In this document: in pieces, positions 11,942 through 22,756 of the stretch
How positions within the stretch are numbered: position 1 is the first letter of the stretch
Layout: each line of letters opens with the position of its first letter
Assembly (NCBI RefSeq): GCF_963576675.1
Contig: NC_088917.1
Span: forward strand, 72,588,610 to 72,652,609
Length of the DNA stretch: 64,000 bases
Source of the DNA: Euphorbia lathyris
Lineage: Eukaryota; Streptophyta; Magnoliopsida; Malpighiales; Euphorbiaceae
Direction of reading: 5' to 3'
The notes under the pieces: generated by a model
Databases searched by the model: none
What the model was told of the DNA's origin: nothing
The model's input: the letters and a program-made list of their open reading frames with translations, nothing else
Translations under genes and position numbers: made by a program

Positions 11942-13770
11942 GCGTCAGTGTCATGGCCATTTTTCCTGTGATATTTACAATAGTTTTTAGGATTTTTACC
12001 ATTATTGGTGTACTCCCCTCCCTTCGGTTCGGGGTATGAAATGCTCCGCTTGTGTTGACTGTTCTCGATCCACATAAGGACTTCACTTTTAGAAGCATTG
12101 AGAGGTGTGAAAGAGGTGACAAACGTTGATTTGTTCTTAGAATCTCTTCGTCTGTTTCTAGAGGAAGAATCCTGACGTTTGTCTCTGTCTCTATCTCGGG
12201 GACGAGATTCGCCCTTGTCCCTCTTCGGCGATGATGGTGAACCTCGGCGAATGTCATCCACCTCTATAAAATCCTTACAACGCTCCATTAACTCTGCCAT
12301 GCTGGTGGGTTTCTTTCGAATAAGATCTTCCTGCAAACTCTTACAGGTGGTATTTCTTACGAAACATTCCACAGCTACGGAGATATCCACATCAACAATT
12401 TGTATGCACAACTGGTTGAAAGTGTCCACATACTCTCGAAGAGACTCATTCGCTTTTTGCTTTAACTCAAAGAGCTTCCCAGATTTCACCACTGGAGGAA
12501 TACAGCAGGCAAATTTAGCGCAAAATTCCCTGCTCAATTGATCAAAGCTGTTTATCGAACCTGGAGGTAAAGATTGAAACCACAAATAGGCTGGGCCCCC
12601 CAACGTGGTAACAAAAATTTTGCAGAGCACGGGCTCGGTAGCACGGTTGAGTCTAAGCAGTATTCGATATTTTCTAACATGAGCTTCTGGGTTATCATTT
12701 CCTGTGTATATTGCAAGATTAGGAATTTTAAAAGCTCTGTCTGTTTCCTCCGCCTCGATCCAAGCTGCGAAAGGCGAATCCCTGTTGGCGAACAGGTTAT
12801 GCCTAACATTTTCTTCATTCATAAGGAGCACTAGGGCCCTAACTCTATCATCAAAATTTTTTGGGTTCACCCTGGGACGACCTCTTCGTGGCGATCTGCT
12901 TGGAGAAGAAGAAGAAGAACTTGAATCAGACGATGGATCTGATGGCGAACGCCCTCCTTCATTACCGCGTCCGCCTCCTCTTCCGTTTCCTCCTCCACCA
13001 CCACCTCCTCCTCCATTCCCTCCACCTGGGGGAGCCGGCCCATTTCCTCCTCCTTGGCTTCCCGACGGGATGTGTCCAACAGTTCCTGGAGGTGGCGGTG
13101 GCGGTGGTCCACTTGAATGGGGTGTCTTTTCTGGCCTTTTACTTCGTCTACGACCAGTAGATGGGGGCGATCTGCCACGACGGGAGGATCTCGCTCGTCA
13201 GGGCGAAGGTGACTTTGAACGCCTACCTTTCTCCTTTCTATGCTTCTTGTGCGTTCGCCCTTTTGATCCGCCAAGGGACCAATTCGTTCGTGGACGCCTG
13301 GGTATATCGGACCCACCAAGATTTAACCCCGGACCCCTAGATCCGCCAGGAAGGGTCGTATCATTTCTTTGACTTCTTTCTGTGCCACCAGGGAATAATT
13401 CCCGATTGATGGGTCGTTCGCCAATCGGCGCCGTGGTGGTTACCATGGAGTCCGTGTTGTGAGCCTGGAGGAACGAAGAACTTTGGGCGCCCGGTCCGAG
13501 GCCGAAGTTTAACAAAGGCCAAGATGAAACGGCCGATGTGGACGTCGTGCTCCAACATGGAGGAAGGGTCATGAATGATCGGAGGCGATCTCCCATCTCA
13601 GGTCCGTACCGCTCTCCAATATCTTGAGCACACATATTGATGAAAGCATCCGGGGGCATGCTACTATTGACGTGCGTTATAGGAGCAGTTGAATCGGTGC
13701 GACCAGCACTAGATGGTGTAACTAATGGTGTTTCAATCCCAGAGGTGGGATTTTGATCTCCGTTTGTCAT
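11917..13770 (-). pseudogene. Tat gag with one nonsense codon
   Basis: One frame runs from ATG at 13768-13770 to 11917, interrupted only by TGA at 13198-13200, in an Arg-rich stretch where CGA to TGA is the likely change. The N-terminal 200 residues are low complexity. Then come an Arg/Ser and Gly-rich tract (12880-13190) and the gag core with NPEAHVRKYRILLRL, GPAYLWFQSLPPGSI and SLREYVDTFNQLC (12750-12370). Near 11960 there is a zinc-knuckle-like CKYHRKNGHDTDAC. Gag would package the element RNA. The Gly-rich tract is simple sequence and gives long false ORFs on the other strand. Confidence 0.85.
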
Positions 13771-13833
13771 AGTTTTTTAGTGTGAACAAAAAACCCTTTG
13801 TTTGATTAAGGATTCCACCTTCACCGCACCAAT

Positions 13834-14318
13834 TGATAACTTGTGGAAAAACCCTTGATCGGAGCACTTCCCTGTGAGGCGCCATTGGGATCGGCCGGGG
13901 ACACTCCGATGCCAAAGTCAGTAAGATGAATCAAGGAAACAAACTGAATTGACAAGGATTGTGAGAATGTGTGTACCTTGATAGCCTAGGGAATCAGGCT
14001 ATATATAGATGAGAAGTTCTAACCTTCAGGTAACTAGAAAGTCTTCATTAATGCTCCATTAATGGTGGTTACGAGTTATCTTTAACCTGACAGTTAGCTA
14101 ATTAATAACCCATTAATGATCTTTATGGCCGTGTCGGCGGCCAGCCGTTATAGTGGCGAATCAAGTGAATGAAGAGATTCGCCTCATAGGTCCGCCAGCG
14201 GATCTCTCACAGCAGATCCGTGGAGATCCGCCTGCCAGCACCTCCTTGGGGATCACCGCGTGGCGTTCTAGAGGTAAATATCCCTTTTAGTCCTCGGGTT
14301 AATATCTCGATGTTATCA
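13834..14318 (-). repeat. 5' LTR of the Tat element
   Basis: The 485-bp repeat is the partner of 4101-4585 and is followed on its right by the TATTA target duplication. On the minus strand the next bases (ATTGGTGCGGTGAAGG) are the primer-site position; I could not assign them to a tRNA with confidence. Confidence 0.92.
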
Positions 14319-14323
14319 TATTA

Positions 14324-15320
14324 TAAACGTTATCTCTTTTCTTTATTTTGCATTATTGTTATTTTATTTTCATCTTCATTTTTACTTTATTTTATTTTCT
14401 CTCGTTCCCTTTTATTTTCATAAAATCAAAAGAAAAACAAATCCCACATTAATCCAAAACCCTTAAAATACGCGGGGCGTACAACCCCTTGCGCCCCGCG
14501 TAGTCGTGTGTCTGCCCCTTTTTACTTAATAAAGGACACACTACGCGCGGCGTACCTGAATTTACGCCCCGCGTACACGTTACTCATTGACGCTCTTGTT
14601 TAATAAGTGTCACGTAGAGGACACGCGGGGCGTACCCTAGGGTACGCCGCGCGTATCCTCGAGGAGTTGTGAATCACAACTCCCCATGGCAACTCCCTCT
14701 CTCTCAAACTTCCCATCACTCCTCTTCCCTATACAACTTTTCCACTTCCACACTCCACCTTCTCTTCCACCCCATCAATTTCCATCCTTTCAAATTCAAA
14801 TTTTCAACTTCTCTCCATAATAAATTTTCATTAACTACCTCCTTAATTACAAATTAATAAAAATTAAAAAGAGTCATAAATAAAACATAAAAATCATAAA
14901 ATCAATTAAAAATCATTAAACATCCAAAAATCAAAAAAATCAGAAAATTACCAAAAACCACAAAATCCTTCATCTTCCGTCCTCATATGCGGGACGTAAC
15001 CCCATTTACGCCCCGCGTCTCCGCCCTTTTTGCCATAAAAAATGAGCAGGAGGTCCGGTACGCGTGGCGTAACCCCATTTACGCCGCACGTATCTCACCA
15101 TTCTTGCGCAAAATAACATCAGGGGGAGGGATACGCGTGGCGTGGCCCCTTTACACCCCGCGTACCCCTCTGAGAATCCGAGCTTTGCTTGGATTCTCCA
15201 CTTCTCCCCTATATATATCTTCCCTTTTTCTCCCTTTCCTTCCTCACAACTACTCCAACTCTTCACAACACTCATCTCCCACTCTCCCTTCATTCCTTCT
15301 CCATTCTTCCTTATACAATC
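14324..15320 (+). repeat. Leader of the accessory ORF with inverted CpG motif pairs
   Basis: This outer-element sequence is non-coding. It holds the element's motif as facing pairs: 14469/14491, 14542/14563, 14622/14642, 14990/15006, 15058/15078 and 15131/15152. In each, a TACGCGGGGCGTA-like word is followed after 6-12 bases by its reverse complement, giving strong hairpins. This differs from the LTR, where the words are direct repeats. A separate short palindrome, GAGTTGTGAATCACAACTC, lies near 14663. The remaining text is C- and T-rich, like a long plant 5' leader. Confidence 0.8.
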
Positions 15321-16519
15321 ATGACCCGAAGCAAACGAGCAGCCGTTAACACTCCCCTCGACCAACAAATGCAAGCTCGTCGAGCTCGCACCACTCGCTC
15401 CTCCCGCACCCAAAACCAACCACAACAGCCACCCGAGCAGGAAAGCACGCCGTCTCTCACCCGCCTATACCGGGGCCCTTTTTACCTTCTCACCGAGGAG
15501 GAGGCCACCCGGTACGAAGACCTTTATGCCGCCACCGCCATAGAGCTTCCCTATATCTCACGAAGCGTGCTCGATCAACATGATCTTGGCACGCCTTTTG
15601 AAGCTCGTCTCCGTGCCCTCGGGTGGTACGACATCTATAGTACAGAAAATCACATGTACCCCTCCTTGGTCCTTGAGTTCTACACCACCCTCAACTCCAA
15701 CAACGTCCCCGGAGCCGCACTCTTCAACTTTCGCCTCCACAACCGCCCATTCTCCATTGATACTCAATGGCTCCAACACCATTTCACTTTCTAAATAGAG
15801 GGGGGCAGATCTAGTTGGCCCACCGGCGTTTTCGCTCGTGAGTTTTGGGCCTCCATTACCGGGTCCGATGACTATCACATCTCCAACCTCCGCCCATCTC
15901 TCATCCGTGACCCTATCCTCCAACTTCTCCACCGTTTCATTTCATTTTACTTCTCGGGGAGGTCTGAGGCTTCTAAGGTCAACAAACACGAACTGTTGGC
16001 CCTCTACTGTTGTGTCAATGGGCTCACCTATGACCTCGCCTACCACGTGGCTTATCACCTCCACTCCACACCCATCCGGAAGCGGGCCAAGCTCGGTTTT
16101 GGCCACCTCGTCACCATCTTCGCCCTTGCCGCTCTCGGTGAAGCGGCCCTCGAGCGCCTCCCGCTCCTTGTGCCTCGGCCATTGGACAAAAATGCTTTTA
16201 AATCCTTAAATAATCCAACTTCCGGCCCGGGCGAGACCTCGGGGGCACCCAACTCCAATGCGGAAGGTGACTCGGACTCGAGCTTGGGTCTCAATTTTAG
16301 TCCTCCACCCCTCCATGATTTTAACTCTCTTTATGCTCGGTTGGATATTTTGGAGGATAACCAACGTCGGGATCGGGCTCATTTCGACTCCCGCTTCGAC
16401 ACCATTGAGGCACAACAACGTGAGGATCGGGCCCATTCGACACTCGTTTCGATGCTCTCACCGCTTCTTTTGCCTCCTACTTCAACCTCCATGGCAATCC
16501 ACCTCCACCTCAACCATAG
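15321..16519 (+). pseudogene. Accessory ORF of outer element, PMD/Transposase_32-like
   Basis: The frame starts at ATG 15321, meets TAA at 15792-15794, and continues in the same frame with convincing protein to about 16437. A one-base loss there shifts it to the stop at 16517-16519; about 400 residues in all. The N-terminus is basic (TRSKRAAVNTPLDQQMQARR). The core, with RLRALGWYDIYSTEN, SLVLEFYTTLN and FSIDTQWLQHHF, resembles the 'putative plant transposon protein' (Transposase_32) domains of Athila-like elements and, loosely, plant mobile domains. An acidic/Pro linker leads to a C-terminal coiled coil with a repeated RRDRAHFDSRFDTIEAQQ unit. The function is unknown. It lies where an env-like or accessory ORF would be, with no pol before it. 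Confidence 0.65.
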
Positions 16520-18319
16520 TTCCATTTCTTTGTGTTTTCCATTTTCTTTTCATGTTTTGATGTTTTGATGTTTTGATGTACTATCTTTTTATTTTATTAC
16601 ATTAAGTAATTTCCGTTTATGTTTCGTGCTATTTTTGCGTTTATTTTTGCTGTTTATAATAAATCCACGCAGGGCGTACCCCATCGTACGCCCCACGTAC
16701 TCTTTATTTTTATACACAAAATAAACCAGAAACTCAAACACACGGGGCACCTTCTTCTTGCGCCCCGCGTATTTGAGTCTCTGCCTCAAATCACACTCAA
16801 AATTGCTACCCTACGCGGGGCGCCCCCCTGGGCACGCCTCGCGTAGGGCCCCTGACCTCTAAGGGTCTTCTTCTTTCCCTTCCTTAGCTTTATTTTTATT
16901 TTTGTTTTAGTTTCTTTTTGCGACGCCCTTGGAATAGGCGTCATTTTAAATAACGCGGAGGGACGTGCAACCCCGCACTTAACGTTTGTTTTGCACTATC
17001 AAAAACAAAAATAAATTTTTTTTTTTAAACAAAATAATTAAACTAATTTATTGACTCTTTTAAATTTTTCCGACATGCTATCCCTCCTTCGGAAATTAAT
17101 TAAAGTTCCGTTATTTGTCATCAAAAAAATAAAAGCGACGGAACATAAAGGAATGATTCGATTAAGAAATTTTAGTCTTGATCTTAAAGTTAGGGAATTT
17201 GTGCAAAACTTAGGATTAGTACTAAACTAAGACATTGAGTCTTAACCCAAATGTCATCTCCATAATAAACTTTAAAAAGGCAATAAAAACGGGATAGTTG
17301 GGAATTTAGCGAAAACTTGATAGTATACAATTTAAACCCGAATCTTTGTGAGGTATTCTTGAGCCTAAAAGAGTTCGCACGATAACTCTAATTCTTTCAC
17401 AATTTTTCGAGAGCTTTGACTTCACTCGACTCATAGAATTTGCATCCAATACCGGGCTAAGTACACTTATTTGTGGTAAAAAGGCAATAGATGATAAACC
17501 GAACCCACTTAGGCTAATTTTTCTTAATTTATTTTTCTCGTTTTCATTGAACATTAGGAAACCCCTTCGAGCCTATTAACCAACTTTTTTTGTTAACACC
17601 CTCTTAACATTTAACCCTTTTTCCTCTTGTTCAATTACCGACATGATCAAGTTGCACCCGAATTACCCGAAAAAAGTCACAGCCTTAACAAACGAGCACC
17701 ATAAGCCTTCAAAATTTTGTTTTTTGTGCCTCTATCAAAACAAAGGATATAATAAAAATAAAAAGGCATTCTCAAGCTCCACCCGAGCAATCTTGAAGTA
17801 TAATTCGCCAAGGCCAAAATAAACAATGATATGGTGCAATCACAAAACGGTATTTTTGAACTCGAGTCTCTTTAAACTAACCACTAAAGAAGCCACCCAC
17901 ATTGCAACCCCCCTCCGGGTTCATTTTTAATATTGCCTAACCATATTTTAGGAGGAAAAACTCGGATAAAAGTGCAAATTCAACATGATCTCGAGTAAGT
18001 GCAAAGAAGAGCGCTAAAACACCGACCCACCTAAAATTGAGCGTAAGAGCGAAATCCCTTGGTGAGGTACTATCGGGTTCTCAAAAGATAACCAGCCCCC
18101 GTTAATATTGCCTATTAAATCTTGATCATGGAGGTTTCAAACAAGTTCCGTACTCAATTGTTTGTGTAGGTACTTACCGAAACCTTTGCACAAAACCATA
18201 ACTTCGAAATCACGCACTTGGCAAAACCAACCGTCGGTTTGTTTTTTAATTTTCTCAGCCCCTTGTCTTTCGATTTCTTTTACTTGAGGACAAGTAAAAC
18301 TTTAAAGTCCGAGGAGGTT
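16520..18319 (+). other. Long 3' non-coding region of outer element
   Basis: No coding frame is supported. Three further facing CpG motif pairs lie at about 16670-16700, 16740-16770 and 16813-16847, closing the bracket around the accessory ORF. Downstream the sequence is AT-rich, with many CTCGA and ACCCGA words but no recognised domain. The last bases before the 3' LTR, GAGGAGG at 18311-18317, are the polypurine tract. Confidence 0.7.
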
Positions 18320-20168
18320 TGATAAGGGTATTTTACCCCTATCTTTTAGCGTGATTTACGGGTTGATTTTGGATAAAATAAATAAGTTTAATTACAAAAA
18401 TAAAGTGTTTTGATAAAATAAAGAAATAAAAATAAATCTCGTACTTTCAGTTAATTTTCCTCGTTTTTTATTAGTTTAGGAAATAAAAACATCAAGCTAA
18501 CTCGGCTCTCAAGATTTGTATTTCAGGTACGAGAAAGGAGCAAAAATCCACTCCATACGCGGGGCGTATCATCCCTTACGCGGGGCGTGAAACATGGTGT
18601 CGATAATGATTGCCTTATCCGCAGACGCCATGTGGAACTGACTCAGCATACGCGGGGGGTATGCCACCCTACGCGGGGCGTATGCCACCCTACGCGGGGC
18701 ATATGACACATGTCGGAAATAATTGGCCTAATCCTGAAAGTCAGACTGCATTGTCTCCCGGAGTCAACTCTCCATACGCGGGGCGTATCACCATATACGC
18801 GGGGCGTAAAAGGTAGTTCTTCAACGTAAAAAGATCAGAGACTCATTTACGCGAGGCGTACTTCAGCTACGAACGGTGTAAAAGCTCCAATTCAAGCAAT
18901 AAAACTTCAGAGACTCAAACACGCGGGGCGTACAATCCTTTACGCAGGGCGTGTTTGAGACAATTAGACACGGAATTGGTCCACATGCAGAAGATTTGTG
19001 ATGGAATGGGCACTTACGCGGGGCGTAGACCACTTTACGCGGGGCGTATCATGCGGTTTCTGCACCAAATAATGTTGCTCCATACTTGTACTTTGTGAAA
19101 TTACAAGCTTGTCCTTGCTTGATGTCTATAAATAGGAAGCTCTTGAACTTCATTTAAACACTAATCAAGAAATAATTACACAGTAGAGAGCTATTATACT
19201 TGTTTTGTTATTTGTTGTAGTATAGATTCAGTTTTTGTAGCTAAACTCTCCACCTCGAGAGCTTGTTCGGTTGTTCCGGCATTCCATCGAAGTTCTGCTC
19301 CACCATTCGTCACCAAGCTCGAGAGTTCCACCTCCACGACCTAGGAGACGACTTTGAGTCCAGTTAGCTAGTTTCAAGGGCGGATTCTCCCCTTTTACAT
19401 GCTAATTAGCTTGTACTCTTCCTATGTACTAGGCTTGGTTGTATCCCATTTATATACATTTCATATTTATAATTTCATGATTTATAATCTCTATTTCCCT
19501 TTACGTGCTAGTATTTGCTACTTGTTTTGATATTGATAATTGGCTATTGTGTAGGAGAACGCGATTTCCGACGCCATTCGGGCTATCTTTAGGGAGTTAT
19601 ATAGGTGTTGCCTTACCGGAAGTGACAAACCGGAAACCGTAGGAATTGACAAGCCACGGAACTTATGGGCCCTAGTTTATAATTCCCCCATATTAGACAC
19701 GCCTTGACTAGGAATTACGTAGTCTAAGTGCTTCACGAGTCGGTCCTACTATACTTAGTCGTCGTTGCAAGAGTAAATTATTATCCGTAAACATTTAGAG
19801 TCATTATTTATCGTGGTTATAACTTATCGATATTCATCCCACTTCATAGGGTTTTAGCTACACAAGTCGGAGTCGCCAATAGTTAGGATAGTGTGTAGTT
19901 GTGTCTTACTTCACCCCCAAAGTAATCGCCGCTTAAATAACATACGAAACCGAGTCGTCTAATACTTGTAATTATAAATCCCGTGGATTCGATACCCGGT
20001 CTTAACCAGATTATTACTTGGTACGACGGGGTACACTTTCCTCTAAGTAGTCGTAGTGTCTAGTAGAGCTAAGAACATTTAAAAGATCACATCCATATTC
20101 ATAGCACATTCACCGCAATACACATTTAATCGTCGTAAGAAAAGCTCACACTAGGCGCCGCGCTATCA
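18320..20168 (+). repeat. 3' LTR of outer element
   Basis: The 1849-bp partner of 573-2365 ends CTATCA and is followed by the CATAT target duplication. It keeps the TATAAATA box (19127-19134) and the U3 motif array, with one additional TACGCGGGGCGTA copy and a further near copy that the 5' LTR lacks. Motif number therefore changes even between LTRs of one insertion. Confidence 0.93.
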
Positions 20169-21123
20169 CATATCAACCTTCTAAAAACCCTAAGCAAAAC
20201 TAACTGAAGATAGCAAATTGAAGATTACTGAAAAATGAAACCAAGGAACAAAAGAAGAAAAAATGATGTCGTCTCTATTTTTCTCTCTTCAATAAAACAA
20301 AAGATAAACTCTCTGTTCCTGTGTCGTCGTCTTTGTTTTTGTACTAACGCTTTAACAGAACATTTTTGTTGATTATTTTTTAGCTTTATTTTGTCAATAA
20401 CTAGAGATGGATTGAACAATAACTTTGTCTCATGCGATCAGACTGTGGACCACTTTTCGCAAGCAATGGAATGTGAGTCATTGTCTTTTCCCTCTTTAAA
20501 AATGTTGATTGTAAAGGTAAAGTTTGTCGTTTAGTGTTTAGTTTAAAAATATTAGAAGTGTCGTTTTATGAACCAATAGTTTTATGTTTTTTTATATTGG
20601 TTCGTTTTGGTGTTTTGGGAAAGTATGGATTTTTCTATTGAAGATGACACGCTGTTATGGGCTCTTGGTTTTTAAGATATTATTGGCACTCTATTTTTGT
20701 GAAAGTATGGATTTTTTTATTATATATGGCACTCTGTTTTTATTAGTGTTGGTTTTCTTTGTTAATAGATGAATATTACATAAATGATGTATGATTTGGG
20801 GAGTTTTACAATAATGATTATTTTAATTATGCGTCTAGTGTGTATGTTTATGCAGATCCAGAGGATGGACATTTCGATGTCGTTATCTATTATGATGGGG
20901 ATCTTGGTGAATGTAATTATTAGGATGGAAATAATATATATGGATTGACGCTCATTAGGACACCTTGTCGCATATATCAACTGACAATCGGTTGAAATCC
21001 ATAGGCTGTTAGGGAACTTAGAGATATTATTGGAAGAGTTACCAACAATTATACAGTTTGAAAGACTTGAAGATTTTAGGAAATGATAGTGATGTATACA
21101 ATATGGCCATTGAGGGTGCTAAG
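20169..21123. other. AT-rich flank without a confirmed gene
   Basis: This is the continuation of the sequence left of 573. A short stretch near 20855-20960 reads in one frame as HFDVVIYYDGDLGECNY followed by a stop. It vaguely recalls the N-terminal region of Mutator transposases but is too short to call. Otherwise no feature is seen. Confidence 0.4.
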
Positions 21124-21575
21124 TGTAAGGGGGGAGTTTGGCCATAGGCAAACTCAGCTCCAAGCATTGCCAAGGCTACGAGGAGGCTTCGACAAGGAGT
21201 GATAAATGGAACATATCAATATACACTAATGGTGGAGACAAGTTGGTATAAGGAACACTACAGGGGACATGGACTATAACGTTTGGTCTCCATTAGGAGC
21301 CAGACATTCGACCTTCGTGAAAGGAGGCGAATGTCTCCATAGGGTGGAACTCCATGGACACTATGGGCTCAAAGATAGCCCATAGTGCGTTGCCCTTTTA
21401 GGGCGAGGTTTATATACAAGGAGACCTAGACCCTCCGGGACGAAATACGGACAGACGTATTGACGAGACGCTTAAAGAGAATATAACCTTTTGGTAGGAG
21501 TTGGCTGACCAAGACTTATGAAAAGTCTCGGCGCCGCACAATGTTTTGGCCTCGTTCAAACCTAGCTGCGTGACA
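21124..21575 (+). repeat. LTR of an old LTR retrotransposon
   Basis: The stretch starts TGTAAGGGGGG, contains TATATA near 21411, ends CGTGACA and is followed directly by a Met-tRNA primer site. That order matches an LTR plus primer site. No second copy is found in the window, and the internal region to its right (21590-22226, then 31455 on) has no recognisable gag or pol. It is split by the younger element at 22227-31454. Confidence 0.6.
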
Positions 21576-21577
21576 TT

Positions 21578-21589
21578 TGGTATCAGAGC
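21578..21589 (+). other. Primer binding site, initiator-Met tRNA type
   Basis: TGGTATCAGAGC two bases after the inferred LTR end is the standard plant primer site complementary to initiator tRNA-Met. Confidence 0.75.
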
Positions 21590-22226
21590 CTAAACTAAGC
21601 AAAGTCCTTGCGAAGTGGTCGGTAGAGCCATAACTAAGTAAGCTCTTTGCGAGGTACATAAGCGAGCTTTAACTAAACAAGTTCTTCATGGTGCGAGCAT
21701 GCTAAGCGAGTCCTTTGTTATGTGGGCTATCGATGCTAAAGATCCTAAATTTCTCCTACAAGGCGACAGACGAAAATTTTGCGATGCTTTTTCGAAAATA
21801 TTTTATGATGCTTTTCGGTTTGATTAAAAGCCCGTGGTTTACAGGGCCATTGTTGCAAGACTTTTACCCAGCGTGTGGGAGTACGAAAATAGCAAAAGCG
21901 AACTGAGATTGCTAATGCATGTGAATGCATACTCTTCTACGGTTGTAGGCGATGAAATTATACGAGATTCAATCCCTTTAAGGGGGTGGGGAGTTCGTAG
22001 TCAATATTTGAAGTTCGACACTCATGTGAAGTAGCACAGATCTGATCTATCGAATTAATGGTTGTCATAAGACAATTATTAAGGTGTAGTTTGTGTTTGA
22101 ATCATCTTAATTCAGTTAGATTTTACTTATTCTCTTCCACGAGTCGAGAAAATTCGGGCGAAATTTGAAGGCTTATGTGAAGTGTCATAGCAATGGACTG
22201 TTGGATTCTTGTTTGTGCAATGTAGG
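21590..22226 (+). other. Internal region of the old LTR element, left part
   Basis: No coding frame longer than about 65 codons is seen and none resembles a known domain. The text holds short repeated units of the type AACTAAGCAAG near 21590-21690. It would continue at 31455 if the young element were removed, since GTAGG before 22227 matches GTAAG after 31454. Confidence 0.45.
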
Positions 22227-22505
22227 TGTTAAGCCCAAAATATACCTAAAATATCATACATAAATACGTTAAATTTACATTGAAATCGTGTTAATTATAT
22301 TCATTTGGAATACTTTTACGTCTTTATTTACTTCTTTGATGCAAGGTACCTAAATATTTGGTTAAATCCAAATAGGAGCTAAAACAGAGCTAAAACGGAG
22401 CTAAAATGGAGGAAAAACCTAAAAAACGTATCGAGAATGCATATCAGTCAAAAGAACGCTCGAGGAGGACGAAAAACAGTCGAACGCCAGGGAGGAAAAC
22501 TCTCT

Positions 22506-22631
22506 GTCGCGACTGAGATTCTCAAAATCTCAGTCGCGACTTACGGAGGCCAGACCGGGGGAAAACAACGTATTCAAGCTCGCCCCTATACCCCCTATCG
22601 CGACTGAGATTTTCAGAATCTCAGTCGCGAC
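22506..22631 (+). repeat. Two GTCGCGACTGAGATT hairpins in U3
   Basis: At 22506-22540 the word GTCGCGACTGAGATT is followed, after a five-base loop, by its exact reverse complement. A second hairpin at 22596-22631 has one changed base; the 3' LTR copies at 30227-30261 and 30318-30352 are both perfect. NruI-type TCGCGA cores make these the most CpG-dense points of the LTR. Confidence 0.92.
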
Positions 22632-22748
22632 AGCAAGTCTTCCTGCACACAAAACACATGTTAAAATCGGAAAAACGCGTCTGTTCGTTCGGATAAAAGC
22701 AACCCTTCACCAGCAGACACGACCCATCATTTACAACCCTTCAACAAC

Positions 22749-22756
22749 TATAAATA
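22749..22756 (+). promoter_or_regulatory. TATA box of young element LTR
   Basis: TATAAATA lies about 120 bp downstream of the second hairpin. It is conserved in the 3' LTR at 30470-30477. The spacing puts the hairpins in the proximal promoter. Confidence 0.6.

Larger units (their letters stand above)
4101..14318 (-). mobile_element. Nested Tat-clade Ty3/gypsy element
   Basis: Two 485-bp LTRs (13834-14318 as 5' and 4101-4585 as 3' in element orientation) enclose gag and pol on the minus strand, and TATTA is duplicated at 4096-4100 and 14319-14323. Tat membership is supported by a second, archaeal-type RNase H between the Ty3 RNase H and the integrase, and by a spliced antisense ORF near the 3' LTR. 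The LTRs differ at about 13 of 485 positions by eye (near 2.7%). Stops, a frameshift, a SINE in RNase H and a changed integrase Glu make it inactive. It interrupted the outer element just after gag. Confidence 0.93.
573..20168 (+). mobile_element. Pol-less Athila-like LTR retrotransposon (outer element)
   Basis: Two long direct repeats, 573-2365 and 18320-20168, begin TGATA and end CTATCA, and the whole unit is flanked by CATAT on both sides. A tRNA-Asp-type primer site follows the 5' LTR and a purine tract precedes the 3' LTR. After removing the nested element at 4101-14318, the internal region is only about 5.7 kb. It holds a broken gag and one accessory ORF; I find no protease, reverse transcriptase, RNase H or integrase. 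It is therefore non-autonomous and would need enzymes from a relative. The LTRs differ by roughly 3% by eye plus a few indels. The Athila assignment rests on the gag and the primer site. Confidence 0.9.

Noticed and set aside
12704..13372. 222-codon plus-strand ORF rich in Pro and Leu
   Set aside because: It is the antisense of the Gly/Arg/Ser-rich part of Tat gag; simple-sequence composition keeps the frame open. No independent domain is seen.
16668..16850. Possible CRISPR-like array from spaced repeats
   Set aside because: The repeats are inverted pairs in a plant LTR element, with irregular spacing and no Cas genes; CRISPR does not apply.
18610..18816. ORF with repeated PPYAGRM units in the 3' LTR
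   Set aside because: The protein repeat is just the translated CpG motif array. The corresponding frame in the 5' LTR is different and shorter.
20855..20990. Mutator transposase N-terminal remnant
   Set aside because: Only about 20 residues look suggestive before a stop; too short to support a call.
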